Assembly: GCA_031841125.1 (NCBI GenBank)
Contig: CM063111.1
Location: 54,497,535-54,561,534, forward strand
Reading direction: 5' to 3'
Source of the DNA: Acanthococcus lagerstroemiae
Lineage: Eukaryota; Arthropoda; Insecta; Hemiptera; Eriococcidae
DNA: 64,000 bases
In this document: positions 46,133 to 57,938 of the stretch, in pieces
How positions within the stretch are numbered: the stretch's first letter is position 1
Layout: every line of letters starts with the position of its first letter
Program-made: the position numbers and the translations under genes
The notes under the pieces: model-generated
What the model was told of the DNA's origin: nothing
What the model saw: the letters and a program-made list of their open reading frames with translations, nothing else
The model's database searches: none

Positions 46133-46755
46133 TGTGTGTGAGGTGGCGCCGTATGCGCCAAGTGCTCAGACTTCCGAGTCCATTGCACTATTTCTCAAGT
46201 TGCTGTTAAGGATCAGCTCAGTAGCCTCACTTTTATAGCCAGAGTGAGGATTTTTACTGAGCTCTATCCCTTTGACTTCACTGGGTGCTGGATACTCTAG
46301 CCCCAACGATTCGCGTCTTGTCCCGGCTATTGCTGGGCATTGACATATGATATGGGGCGAGGTTTCTTCCTTTTGTCCACAGTACCTACAGGAGCCGCTT
46401 CTTACCACTCCTATTTTATACCACATGTGTTTTGTGGCCCCATGACCGGTTAGTAGTCCGACCATGAGCCTTGCATGTTTCCTGTCAAGCTGTAATACGA
46501 ACTTGGCATACTTACTGGGGGTGTCCCCTATCAGTGTTTTGCTGACGTTCATGCCACTAGCCAACCGCCAGTGCATTTCCGTCTGCTTACTTATCCAAGC
46601 CTTTACTTTGGATTTTATGACGCAGTATGCTACTGGAAGACAAGGCCTGAGTGTTGCCAGTTCCTTTTTTATGCCCTCCTTCGCTAGCTTGCCAGCGATC
46701 ATGTTCCCTTTTATGCAGTAGTGTCCCGGTGTCCATATAGTATGGTGACCCGGTG
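46133..46755 (-). pseudogene. Second LINE 3' end, inverted tail to tail with the first
   Basis: The minus strand from about 46755 reads HHTIWTPGH-like remnants, then a 178-codon frame (46702-46166) with MIAGKLAKEGIKKELATLRP, then MHWRLASGMNVSKTLIGDTP, LDRKHARLMVGLLTGHGATK and the zinc knuckle CRYCGQKEETSPHIICQC. It corresponds to 45690-46110 of the plus-strand copy, but is less broken and keeps about 60 residues that copy has lost. It ends with GGCGCATACGGCGCCACC-type 3' sequence, meeting the same tail of the first copy. Confidence 0.82.
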
Positions 46756-46757
46756 TA

Positions 46758-46780
46758 ACAGCGCCACCTTACACACAAAT
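46758..46780 (+). repeat. Extra copy of the LINE 3' tail
   Basis: ACAGCGCCACCTTACACACA at 46758-46777 matches the LINE 3' tail (CAGCGCCACCTCA, then CACACAAAT) in plus orientation. It brackets the inverted copy with 20-bp inverted ends. Confidence 0.6.
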
Positions 46781-46789
46781 TAATGGAAA

Positions 46790-47330
46790 ACCACACCAAG
46801 CGAGAAAATGAAAGATCGCCGGCACTGAGCCGAACAGAATCGTTTTAGTAACAAAATATACACTTTAATCTACCTGGCGCCGCGGCGCATCGAATTCGTT
46901 TGCTGCAAGAGAACGTTTAACGTAGAAGAGTTCTAGGTCGGAGATATTTTAAGAATAAACGACTTTGGTTACTTTCAAATGCGATAAACATGCGTTTCTT
47001 CGCTCGCTTTAAGGCAATAATTAGTGACGTTTACGAACTCAGCGAGTAATGTTCCAGTAATGGCACTTTTTACCCGTATATTTAGGTAGTTTAAGTTCCC
47101 ACAAATTCATGGAATTGAAAGCTTATTCGAGGTACCTACGTCTAAAACTGGGATTTCTGAAGATAGATCAACCCGGTAAATGGTGTGAAAAGAGAGGGTA
47201 AAAAGTTACGATTCTTTTTCGAAAACTTCTGGTACAGTACAAACAGTAATAGGACATCATGAGAGAACGAGACTTGGCATATAGTCTTCTTCAGTCCTTC
47301 AGCCCTGTTTCAGGGAGCCACGTGTCACGA
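46790..47330. other. Unassigned sequence
   Basis: It is moderately CG-rich between 46800 and 47050. No gene was recognised. Confidence 0.3.
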
Positions 47331-47542
47331 CTAGGGTTGCTACACGTCCGGTATTTTATTGGACAGTCCAGTATTTCGTCGACTTGTCCGGTGAGAAGTA
47401 AAGATCCTTATCGGACGATAGAAATGTCCGGTATTTCAAAAATTCGTTTAAAAAAAGTAATATTAGTAAATTATACTGTTTTGGAGTACTTTTTCGGTAT
47501 TTTTATGTGTCTCTCGTTTATTTATCTATACCTTTTTGTAAG

Positions 47543-48438
47543 CTTAGTGTCCATTTTGGAGTGTGAGTGAACTTGGTAATATTCCTTTTGTAGGGTGTGC
47601 CAATTCACTTTTCCTTCTTCTGTATTCCAGAGCGCTTTCGGCTGTTATGCCATCATCAGTGGAGTACACTAAATGAGACTTGTCTCTTGTGGTTCTGTAG
47701 TTATAGTCGAGTGTAGTACCGTATGGTGAGCCTGTTTACTGTTGTGTTCCTATTGGTTGTCTGTGAATATGCAGTCTGTCCAATCAGTGGTTATTGTTAT
47801 TGGTTGTGTGCTCTGATTGGTTGTCTGTGGTTGTGCAGTCTGTCGAATCCGTGGGTGTTATGTTATTAGTTGGAATAAGTTCTCACTTTGGAAGTTAGTT
47901 GTTGTATTTATTAGGTTGTTTTGTTTTGATTTTGCTTTTATTATTTCTAGTTGTTCTTTTAATTTTCTTTTTCTTGTGTTGTTTTCTGTGTGTAGGATTT
48001 TGTACTTTTCTGTCAATTTGTCATTGTTGTGTCCCTGGTCATTGCAGTGTTTTCAAAACAGTGATTTGTCATCATTTAGCTTCTGTGATTTTTCATGTTC
48101 TTTGATTCTGGTTGTGAATTTTCTGCCTGTTTCTCCAATGTAGGTCATGTCGCAGTGTTCACAGTCCAGTCTGTATACTCCGCTGCTGTTGTTTCTGTCC
48201 TTTGCTTCTGTTTTTTCATTGCTTATTTGTTTGATCAGAGGTGGTCTGTTTTTGATTCCGAGTTTTATGTTGTATTGGTTGAAGATTTTTGTATTTTGTA
48301 TGTATATGTTCCTGTGAATGGTATTGCTCCAGCGTATTTGTCTGTTTTTGTGGTTATTGGTTCGGTGTCTACATAACAGCCTAAAGCGCTCTGGAATACA
48401 GAAGAAGGAAAAGTGAATTGGCACACCCTACAAAAGGA
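47543..48438 (-). mobile_element. Penelope-like element with inverted pLTR-like ends, internally deleted
   Basis: Inverted repeats of about 68 bp bound the insert. The left starts TTCCTTTTGTAGGGTGTGCC at about 47581, and the right in reverse starts the same way from 48440. An extra 38 bp (47543-47580) lies outside the left repeat. ACCTTTTTGTAAG occurs on both sides (47530-47542 and 48439-48451), which fits a 13-bp target duplication. Inverted partial LTRs with a short one-sided extension are characteristic of Penelope-like elements. The GIY-YIG domain lies inside, but no reverse transcriptase is left. Confidence 0.8.
48053..48424 (-). pseudogene. GIY-YIG endonuclease domain of a Penelope-like element
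   Basis: The minus-strand frame (123 codons) has a basic linker (NRPPLIKQISNEKT), then SSGVYRLDCEHCDMTYIGET and GRKFTTRIKEHEKSQ. 'GVY.l.C..C...YIGeTGR.F..Ri.EH' is the EN signature of Penelope-like elements: the GIY and YIG motifs, a CxxC pair, the catalytic Arg (TRI) and EH. The frame stops at KSLF. Beyond it, CFENTAMTRD-like residues suggest the domain once ran further. The upstream reverse transcriptase is deleted, leaving a fragment between the inverted repeats. Confidence 0.85.
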
Positions 48439-48534
48439 ACCTTTTTGTAAGTTCTTCCGTATTTAAAAATAATTTTTTTTCCGCTTGTTGCGAACGTGTC
48501 CAGTATTCCTGAAATTCAGATGTAGCAACTCTAG

Positions 48535-49133
48535 TCACAACCTTGAGTAAGCATCTAAAAAACCCACCATGACCCATACATAAGACAACATCAATCCTTC
48601 AGATACTAGTAATACAAGTAACATGTTCTGCCTTGTTCCTGATCGCCAGGGGGACACGCTATCTACCTACCTCGCAGGCCCGTAACCAGAGGGGTGCTAG
48701 GCTTACCGGAGCCCCCCTGGCAAAATTTCGTAAGTAAAATTAACGAATTCCTTATATTTTTCTCGCTGGTTTTGTTCAAAACTTTTCTTTCCACTACATT
48801 TTAATTTTTATAAACTTGGTAACACTGATTTTACTTTGAAAGATAGATGAATCGTGTGTTTGTCGTTCTTTATAATATTCACAAACACAGTGGTAAACTC
48901 GCGATCCAGTTCACATTGAATATCGATGGCTAAATGCCTGGTTGACTGTTTGAGAAATCCTGATAACTTGATAAGTCCACAGAAATAGAATCTTTTTACT
49001 TCCAAAAGTTCAAAAATTTGATCGTTGTAAAAGTGTGATCTTTTTTCCACACGATATATTCAATTTTTCTTTAATGGGTTATCGGTCAGTTGAATCACCA
49101 GTTTTGATTATGAATTTTGAGACTAAATTCAAT
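48535..49133. other. Unassigned sequence
   Basis: Only a motif-free minus-strand frame (48808-49050) is present. Confidence 0.3.
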
Positions 49134-49407
49134 CAGTGGCGTAGCCAGAATTTTCCCAGGGGGGAGGGGGCAAAGTAAAATTTTCAAGGGAGAAAAAGTC
49201 AAAAATTGAGGTACTTTTTTAAATTTGCAAATATTAGAGGACTATTTTATGAAAATGAAATTAAAATTACTGCTAGAGAGAATATTTTTCGAAAAAATAT
49301 GTCTTAAAGGCAAAAGTTGCTCATTTTTGCATATTTTACATTCAGTTTCAGGTGCCTTGGGTGCATTCGCCCCCTTCGCCCCCTCCTTGTTGGCTACACC
49401 ACTGCCT
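49134..49407. mobile_element. Short element with CAGTGGCGTAGCCA inverted ends
   Basis: The left end is CAGTGGCGTAGCCAGAATTT followed by a G-rich stretch. The right end in reverse is CAGTGGTGTAGCCAACAAGG followed by GGGGC. These ends are typical of hAT-like MITEs of arthropods. No target duplication is evident. The interior frame at 49225-49413 is chance. Confidence 0.65.
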
Positions 49408-49979
49408 CATTGAAATCTTCAGATTAAACATATACTACGTATCTCCTCAAGCCCCCCCCCCGGTAAACAGTCAGCACCCCCTACCGCAGATGGCTGGCTA
49501 CGGCCTGCCACCTCTACTGGTACTGTGATCGGTCTGTTCGCTATGAATATTCATCGGTAATTATTTTTTTCCATTTCCACAGTCACAACCGAATATTTAT
49601 AAATGAGCAAGATTTAGAATGTTCTTGCCGCTTTTATTTCAGCGTAATAGACCTCCTCTGGAAACTACATCAAAGATGAAGTAAGTGACCCGAGAAACTC
49701 CCGAATGATGTGACTGAAACTGTTATATTTTACTTTCATCTATTTCAGTAGGTCAACAGCACCTTGTGGCAACATGAGGATAGGACTTGACGTCAGAAAT
49801 AAAATTAGCGACACCCCCGCCCCCGAGATGAAAATAAATCCAATTTTGCTCATTTATAAGTATTTAGATGGAAATAACTACGTGATCGAACTACCAAGTT
49901 AATTACGTGTCAAGCTTCTTTTGAAATTTCATTCGCGTAGGGCCACGAAAAAATTTCGATATTAGCATTTTATATGCTT

Positions 49980-50445
49980 TTACTACTGGGTATACTTGAG
50001 TGAAAACCGTAACGCTCCCCCGTAACGCCCCTGTTACTATGACGTCATACTACTGAGTAACTGGAGCGAAAATCGTGTTTATACATTTCCATGGAAATTT
50101 ATTTCTTCCAGCCAAGGGTATACTTGAGCGAAAACTGTAACGCCCCTCTCGACACGCTCCCCCGACACGAAGCCAGCGCCCTTTCAAGAATTACCTCGGA
50201 GACATCAGGGTTCCCTTTTCATTTCCAGCTCAGTTCATTTCACAGTTCTTTAGCTCTTCATGGTGACAATGCAGTTCAGTGGTTGACATTTCCATTTTCT
50301 TCCAGCCATGGGTTACTTGAACGGAAACTGTAACACTCCCCGGACACACTCCCCCGACACGAATCCAGTGGTTGACACTTGCTGCGCCCTGCGCGACTAC
50401 AGCCTACAGCCGGGTTGTTAATAGAAATTTCCATGGAATTTTTTT
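49980..50445 (+). repeat. Direct repeats, three diverged units
   Basis: GGGTATACTTGAG.GAAAAC.GTAACGC recurs near 49987, 50107 and 50310 (the last as GGGTTACTTGAACGGAAACT). The second and third units also share CACGCTCCCCCGACACGAA. CCATGGAAATT occurs near 50090 and in reverse near 50428. Confidence 0.65.
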
Positions 50446-53030
50446 TTATTAGGAGACGAAAGCATATAAAATGTTACACTACGTGTCTCTGTAGAAGATA
50501 CTTTTTTTTTCTTTTTCTTTCCAACGATATCTTACATACTTTAATCCCCAAATGCAACTTTTTAACCCTATCTAACCTTTGAAATAAATTTTTTGGCCGT
50601 TTTTGTTCCACCGTACTGAGGAACCACATGAGAGGGTAGAGGTGAAGAATTACTGGAAATATGATAGGCTATGGATGATAACGGATCATACGTTTTGGAA
50701 ATCCCTCAACTCAATTTAGATATTTTTGCTCGCAATTTCAAAATTCAAGCACATAAGGAGAGAGAGTGGTTCGGAATTTAATAATTCAGCATCTGTACTG
50801 CGAGTATTATCTGCATGTTGTGAGGATTGCCGACTCCATTTTTTCGGTTGAAGGTTTTATACTCAATGTTGAAACCAGGAAGCCATTCTGGGAGGGGCAG
50901 TTCAGAATAGAAGAGGGAACTGAATGGATTAACTTTTCATCGACATATCTTCATTTCGTTGGGTACGTCAAAATGTTTTCTCGCTAAGTTTTCCAAATTG
51001 ATCCTCCTATTTGGATTTAGAGAAATAAGTAGATGTCAATAAAATTACGAGTTATTTTACAGCTATTTCTTCAGAGTTGTTGTACATCAAGAGCGTTTTG
51101 AGCGGATTTCATTTTCTATCAACCAAATTGGTCCTCCAGGCCGAAGTTCGGTAAATTGGTAGAAAAAAAATACCTGAACAGTGGAGGATTTAGGAAGCAG
51201 TTCTGGTTAGCGTTTTCAGGATGTAGTATAAAAATTAAATGGTTTTACCCTCTTCCGATAACTGAGATTATTTTGTGCACTCAACATGGCAAATAAGTAA
51301 GTGAAGCGTAAGAAGAAAATGTTCTGGCATGAAAAATGCTTGCTAACCATTTATTGTAGACTCACTGAATATAGAATGAAAAATAATAATGAATGAATAA
51401 AGAAATAAAATCAGTAGGTATAAGTATTTTGCTTTATTTCTCTAACTGACTGGAATACTCAAATGAGCGACAAGTTTTCAAGCTCTTCTCATAATCCTTA
51501 CAGGAAATGTACAATTCCAGTTTCTTGCTCATGGTAAGGGGGGGGGGGTTGCAGCTAATGAAATAATGTTTCAGATACTTTGAAGAATTTTTTATTCAAT
51601 TTCTCCTTCTACAAGGAACAATGTTAAAGCCCAGTGCAAGAAGAGATCAAGTCCATTTTCTTGCAGCGACAGAATACGCTAACCGCGATTATATCGGCTG
51701 TTGGATACTATAGTTTATCCAGTAGCAATAATGACGATCTTCACTTTCCTCGGGTGGGGGAGGGGGGCTAGATTTTTATTATATTAAAAAGAAATTTAAA
51801 GCAAAAAAAAGTGAAAAAGGAAAAAGGTTTTCATCTTAAGAATTGTTTAAGAGGCTCCTTAATTTCTATTTTTCATACCTAATGTAGAAAAAATTGTATT
51901 CAGCAGTAAATTTCCGAGAAGGGCACGCCCCTCCCTGGATTTTATAGGAAGGGGCAGATTTCACGTCTCAGATTCGCCACCATTGCGTCAGTTACTGCGA
52001 GAGAATCAACTTGACAACTTCTTGCATTGAGATCTCCAATGGCCTCTTTGTTCTAGTGTATTCCGCATCTGATTCTACTATTTAAAAATTCTTCATTTAG
52101 AAATGCTAGCATTTTTTACTCCATCTATCCTTTTACTTGGCGACTGGATTCATTTAAGGATATATTCCTGATATTTAGAAGTACGCTAAGAAGACAACTT
52201 TATATGACTGAGGGATAGGAGACAAAAAGTATCTCCGTGGATGAAAAGGTAAGTAGGAATGTAGAGAAACAGATCCGAAGGTTATTAGCATCTGTTCATC
52301 CCTTCAGCTCGCTAGAATTTCTGAAATGGGAAGAACACCCTAATTTGCACGTGAGCGTTTGCGGTGACCTTCTCTTTCATATGTACATTTTTGTGTAAAT
52401 GTCTTGTCTGGCTACTTTCTGCGTAGTATGATGCGAGCGTCTAACAAACGTCTTTTACCCCCTGCATACCTGTATATCCGGTACGAGATCTTTTCAAAAT
52501 CAAGTTCTACTTTCTTTATTCTTTTTCCCCCTCGATCGGCCAGGGAGGACATCCGTTCATCCGTTTAGTTTAGTTACAGGTTATATTTAGAACTTACGCA
52601 GATCTGTTTTTACTATTGATCGGTCAATATATACGCTTTTTACACACTCGCATTTCCGTGATTTCAAATACCCTCGCTCTTGTACGGACTAAACACTTCT
52701 TTCCCGTATAAATCTCGAAAAACCCGCACGTATAACAGCGATCCCCCCCCCCTTCATAAATGCCGGCCACAGCTACTGAAAACAGGTAGAGAATTTAATT
52801 TGGTGACGTTTTTATTCGGGACACCTTTTCATATGATTAAATATTCATTGACCGTGATCGAAAATCCATTTTTATGGGGCTGTTTCACCTTGTAAGGAGT
52901 GAAGTTCCGTTAGTATTATTGGACACTCTTAGGGCAGTAATCAACATGCTCCAGAGACCAACTGTATCGATTATCTACTGTTTGTAAACGTCTGTCGAAC
53001 TTTCTTCTACATTAGGAAGCTTTTAAGTAG
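50446..53030. other. Unassigned sequence
   Basis: No gene was recognised. C/G tracts lie at 51538-51548 (11 G) and 52743-52752 (10 C). The sequence near 52430 (ATGCGAGCGTCTAACAAACG) resembles that near 61286. Open frames at 50766-50987 and 52680-52895 have no motif. Confidence 0.3.
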
Positions 53031-53035
53031 CTTGT

Positions 53036-53455
53036 GTGGCCGAGTGGTAACGTGCCCGCTTCGCAATCCTTGCATCTCGGGTTTGAGTCTTACCAATGCC
53101 GGAAAGCTAATGATATTCGAATACCCCGATAACATCCCAACGAACGCAGCGATTGCCGTATAAATCGAGGAGGAAACACTGCCGCCAGTTCACACGAACA
53201 GGGCGTTATAATCGCAAAATGTGTTACCACCAGATCAGAAGGATTGGTACTGTGCGTTGTGCACATTGTGGACAGTTTATTCAGCATGATGAAACACGTG
53301 ACTTGTAAGCGAACTACGACTGCACTCTCTGGCACACAGTAGGAGAACCCTAACGCAACAAAACCGTGGGAAAAGCAATGGGAAACTATCCCGACTAACC
53401 TGCCCAGGAGAGTCGTGCGTCCAGCATCGGATATGGCGCCTGAGGAAGAAGTAGC
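53036..53455 (+). mobile_element. tRNA-derived SINE, copy 1
   Basis: An A-box-like GTGGCCGAGTGGTAACG (53036-53052) and a B-box-like GGGTTTGAGTCTTA (53079-53092) form an internal RNA polymerase III promoter like that of a tRNA. A conserved body of about 340 bp follows and is shared with 60021-60297 and 61310-61725 (ACCACCAGATCAGAAGGATT, GGTACTGTGCG, GTGGGAAAAGCAA, CCGACTAACC). This is the most complete copy. Confidence 0.85.
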
Positions 53456-53799
53456 TTTTTTAGACTTGATTTTTCATTCAAGCTGGTTAGCCAACGTGGA
53501 CGAGGCAGCTTATCAGAACGTTATCCAGTAGTCTTACATGGTGTGGGAATTGTACACTTCCGTTCATTGGACATTTCTGGTAACCGGTTATTCTTCGAGC
53601 GCCGGTATCCCTCTATCCGTCATTTTTAATTATTATTAATGACACTTATTGAGCACTCGATGCTACAAATGAACCTATTCTGATAAATGACTTATCCTCG
53701 CGACCACTTCGAGAAATGGCCACGCTATCACAATTTCCTGTCATTAACCTATGCGGTCATGTAGGTAGTGAAAAAACCCATCTTCTGTCACTCAGTACG

Positions 53800-54340
53800 C
53801 TCTTAGCTCTGCAGTCTGCACTCAGCATACTGTACGTTCGCGTGAGACCTGGCGATGGCACAGGGGCATGGCGCTAATCATGTAGCCAACACGTGCGGAC
53901 ACATTTTATGTTGCCGGTAGCAGTGCGGCGATGTCGTGACAACGGCCTGCTGTGTGCGGCACAAAGTCTCGAAAGAGGCTTTTAAAAAGCGCCGAAAATC
54001 CACAAACCGGCGACGAATTTATTAGTGTACGTGCTGCAGTCTCGATGCAGCAAACCCAGAAAAAGAAAATAATAAATTGTTCGGAAATAGAACTCGCCAA
54101 GCTCGACGACAGCTACAAGCCCGCTGTCTTTGTAGTTCGGTGCTAGCTCGTGCTAACTCGAACATCGATTCGGAAAATATAATACATAATTTAGTCAACA
54201 TAATTTATAGTAATTGACTCGCAAGTTGGCAGTAGGTTTATTAATCGGTGTCCTACACGCCCGGATCTCGAAAATTATTTCGCGAATTAACGAGGGCAGT
54301 TAAGGCTGTACGGGTCGACGAACCCAGAGCTTCGAGCTTA
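53800..54340. other. CpG-rich, repeat-free stretch
   Basis: CG dinucleotides are dense (for example GCCGAAAATCCACAAACCGG near 53991). A 64-codon plus-strand frame (53952-54146; MCGTKSRKRLLKSAENP onward) and a minus-strand frame over the same DNA are unrecognised. It may be a promoter or exon of a host gene. No splice site was convincing. Confidence 0.25.
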
Positions 54341-55016
54341 GGATTCAGCCAGGTGGGCTGAGGAGTTCTGATGCAACTTCTAGGGGAGGTACTCGAATTT
54401 GGTAGTTGCAGAATAATCAGAACAATCAGGGTTGATGATCAGAAGTTAGTACGATTGGCTGAAGTGGACCGATAGAATATTGAACGGTACCGGCAAAGCA
54501 TTCGGGGTTGGTAATCCGAGGAACCAAGAAATGGTAGTTATTTCAATACTTTTATAGCTGTAAATACAAAAGTAGTAGTAACTCGCACAGGTAGTACATA
54601 TTTAGTAACATAAAACAGCATAATAGGGTGTCTCAGTTTGAATGGACTTCTCTGTAACTGGAGGTAGGACAACTTCTTACAAACGCACGCATAATGGTTT
54701 GCCTACTCTAGAACTTGCATGGCGAAGATATTTAATTATTCGACATTGATCACGAATTTTTTCCCCTCCACATTTAAAATGAATAAACAAGCACAATTTT
54801 CAGGAAATTATTAGAAGATAGTAATGCCAACTATTGCAAAGAAATCCAAGATCGAACAAGTAATAAAAATCACGATCCATCAAGTAGTGTAATTAGAAGA
54901 CTAATTTAAATAGAAAATAAATTTGTAAAACATTCACATTCTTCAAAATTGTATAAAAATTCGTTCGCTCATGCGGTGACACTTTGTTGTTGCACGGTTC
55001 CCCTCTCTGGCCCATC
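54341..55016. other. Unassigned sequence
   Basis: No gene or element ends were recognised. Confidence 0.3.
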
Positions 55017-55150
55017 CCAAAATACCTAACAGTTCTCTCCCCTATCCCGCTCAGTTATTAATTAGAAATCAATAATTCTTTACTACAGAACTGAGCGGGA
55101 TAGGGGAAAGAACTGTTAGGTATTTTGGAATTATTGATTTCTAATTAATT
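55017..55150. repeat. Interleaved double inverted repeat
   Basis: CCAAAATACCTAACAGTTCT at the start of a 40-bp arm (55017-55056) pairs with 55089-55128 (39 of 40 bases). The 20 or so bases following the left arm (ATTAATTAGAAATCAATAAT) are repeated in reverse just after the right arm (55129-55150). The order is therefore A, B, A', B', with two competing foldings. Confidence 0.88.
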
Positions 55151-55647
55151 TTTGTTAAGCAACAAGAGCGATTCCGTTTTCTTTTTATATTTGTATGTTA
55201 GTAATCAGGAACTTCACACGTGCAGGATTATGGGACTAAAATATGGATCGGTTCCTCGTGACTTGACGCACAGGTCATTTTTTTATTAATTTTTCCGAGC
55301 TAAGAATGACAACCTCAGGGTACAACATTTTTTTGATTTTTTATAGATCAAAATGTCTTGAAAATCAGTCAGATCACAGGCTGACATAATACTTGAAACA
55401 TAACATGCACATAATGTCGGCTATAACAAGTATCAATTTCAATGCGATTTGACGCAGCGTTTATTTTACGTAAATTTGTTTTTTCGAAAGACAATTCCAT
55501 TTCAAAATATTTTTCAATGTGTCCTTGGAAAAAAAAAGAAAAAAGTGTAAGATCAACGCTAAGTCTAATCACGTTGAAACTGGTACCTATGTTTTAGCAT
55601 CTCTAATATGTAGTGTTTGTTTGTGGGTGAGTTTTGTACTCTAAATA

Positions 55648-56091
55648 CAGGGTTTTTACCAAATTTGAATTTCGAAAATATATGAATTTATGTGATCCGA
55701 AATCGGGACGAAGGCTGTTGCTTCAAAACACTGTTGAACTACCCCCCCCCCTCTAAAAAAGAAACATAGATGTCATTTTGCAACTGTTCTAATGCTGAAT
55801 CTAAAGAGCTGAGAGCTGCCTAGATTTTTAGTGTTAGAATCGACGTCGCTTGAGTTGTAATTTTCAAATTTCAAGGCGTTTTAAAAAATAAGCAAAATGA
55901 AAATTTTAATTGATTTTCTTTCCTGAACTTTATACATTATTTTGTGAATTTAGATAACTTTTTTTCTCTTCTTCTAACATTTATATGACTTTGACTGAAA
56001 ATATAACACTTTATACGACTTTATGTGACCACTTTTCAAATATACCACTTTATATGACTTATATGACTTTATATGACCGGCAGAAACCCTG
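55648..56091. mobile_element. Non-autonomous element, 444 bp, CAGGGTTT ends
   Basis: The left end reads CAGGGTTTTTACCAAATT. The right end in reverse reads CAGGGTTTCTGCCGGTCATA. TATGACTT words repeat near the right end. The layout resembles the elements at 3701-4091 and 5690-6020. No clear target duplication was found. Confidence 0.6.
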
Positions 56092-57935
56092 AAACAGGTT
56101 CCCTCTTTTGCTGTTTTTACATCCTTGTCAGTAGAAACTGGATGCTGAAAAAAACAAAATAGCTAAAAATACCAATTTCGATCAAATATTATTCTCAATG
56201 GTTCTATTTTTTGATACTGTACATGAAAGATCTTTTTCCTCAACCTTCCTTCCCGCCCCTCATAATAATGTTCCAAAATCGGAAACGGAGGATAAGTGAA
56301 TGCTGGAAAGATAAAATAGCGAAAAATACCCATTTTGGTCAAAATTATTCCGAACAGGTCTGCTTACTGACATAGTGCATGGAAGACCCCTCCCCTTCCC
56401 GCCATTCACAGTCAGGCTCCGAAATGGAATAGGAAGGGTGAGACATTTGAATCGGAAGTCTATTTGTAGGTTTTCGAGGTTATCGATTTTGATTTTGATA
56501 GTGATGTTCGGATCTGACCCATTAGGATGCCACACAAGAATGTTCAGTCCATAAGATACTCATTATTCCGAGATTGTATCCAATTTTCCTGGATACGTTC
56601 CTATAAAATCTAGGAAGGTTTGAGTTAAAAAAATAAATGAATAAATACAAATGGAACCCTTATTAAAAGAGGATCACAAAATTGAAATTTTGCTTCCTCT
56701 GGACCCCTAATTTTTTTCGACTTGCACTTTCCGGACGTGTTTTATAATGTTAAAATTTGGTACATAGTTGTAACTGTCTCCCTTCAAAAATTATCAGGGG
56801 ATTGAAAATCTGAAATTTCCAAAACGAGCTCACAGTACTTCAATACATTTACATCTGATCTAGCGCGATTACAGTATACTTGGATATTGTTTCGTACTCA
56901 TTTATCGTCCAATTTTCAGCATTGTATCATCTCCAAAAGCCCTAAAATTTCAGTTTTTGAAAAAATATGTTCAGCATTTTTTCTAATTAACCGATTGAAT
57001 TTTCGAAAACACCAAACTATTCGTTAATAAAACAAACATGAAGTGATAAATTGGAACTGAATCAGGACCCTTCGATTGAATGCAATACGAGTTGAAGCCA
57101 TTTCCTATCATAAACTTCCGCAGGGGGGGGGGGTTCAGTAATGGAGAGTACGGAACCTCCCAACAACCACACATTATACCGCTACCCACACACACACACA
57201 GAACAGAAACCAGATGTTTTTTTTTTTTTGTGTTTCATGTATCAAAATATGAAACAACTGCAGCTAAAAATGTCGTTCATTGTCATCACACATTATTACT
57301 AATCAAACTTTCAATTTGGTGCACAAGTTTACCTACCCATTCCAAAGAAACATGTATCTACCCGACATTAACAGCAGTTACAACAAGGGATACCTGCGTA
57401 ATATAATACTTCGCTAATCTTAAGTCTGGAAATCAAGTGTGAGGGCAACTGAGCGCCAAATAATTCGTTTGATCAGTAATAACTTACGTGTACGATATTA
57501 CAGAGGCTAGATACCAGTGTTTCACTTTACGTAACTCACTTCAGCCAACTAACTTCAGCTTATAGTCTAGATTAGCCGCGAAGCGGTCAGCTTTCTTATT
57601 ATATGAATATTATGTTCGAAATATCATGTCACTTTTTGTTCTGATAGGTTCTTAATAAATTCTGATTACCTAATGAAAAAAACTGTATCCCAAATAGGTG
57701 ATTTCAGCACAAAAAAATAAATTAAAAATCAACTGTACATCAAATCATGTGGAGATTATTTTCTATCTAGATTTGTCAGCAACTAAAAGTGAATGAAAAT
57801 CAATAGAACCAAATTGGAACATTCAATACTCGCGTAAAATATAGACAATTTTATGATTTGAATCCCAGTTGAATTTTAACCCATTTATTTGTGCTGAAAA
57901 TGATGAATTTGCGGTTCAAAATGTTTTAATTTTTC
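56092..57935. other. Unassigned sequence
   Basis: A relative of the 5555-type repeat lies near 56470-56510. There is a G tract at 57123-57133 and a CA microsatellite at about 57187-57200. No gene was recognised. Confidence 0.35.
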
Positions 57936-57938
57936 ATT

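Larger units (their letters stand above)
47331..48534. mobile_element. Outer repeat with CTAGGGTTGCTAC inverted ends, host to the Penelope insertion
   Basis: The left end reads CTAGGGTTGCTACACGTCCG. The right end in reverse reads CTAGAGTTGCTACATCTGAA. The inner arms also pair (GTCCAGTATTTC near 47364 and GTCCAGTATTCC near 48498). Apart from the Penelope-like insertion the element would be only about 300 bp. Confidence 0.6.

Noticed and set aside
46464..46721. Plus-strand open frames across the inverted LINE end
   Set aside because: They are shadows of the minus-strand LINE frame, which has the zinc-knuckle motif.
47817..48376. Plus-strand hydrophobic Cys/Phe-rich frames
   Set aside because: They are antisense to the Penelope-like GIY-YIG region, whose family motif is on the minus strand.
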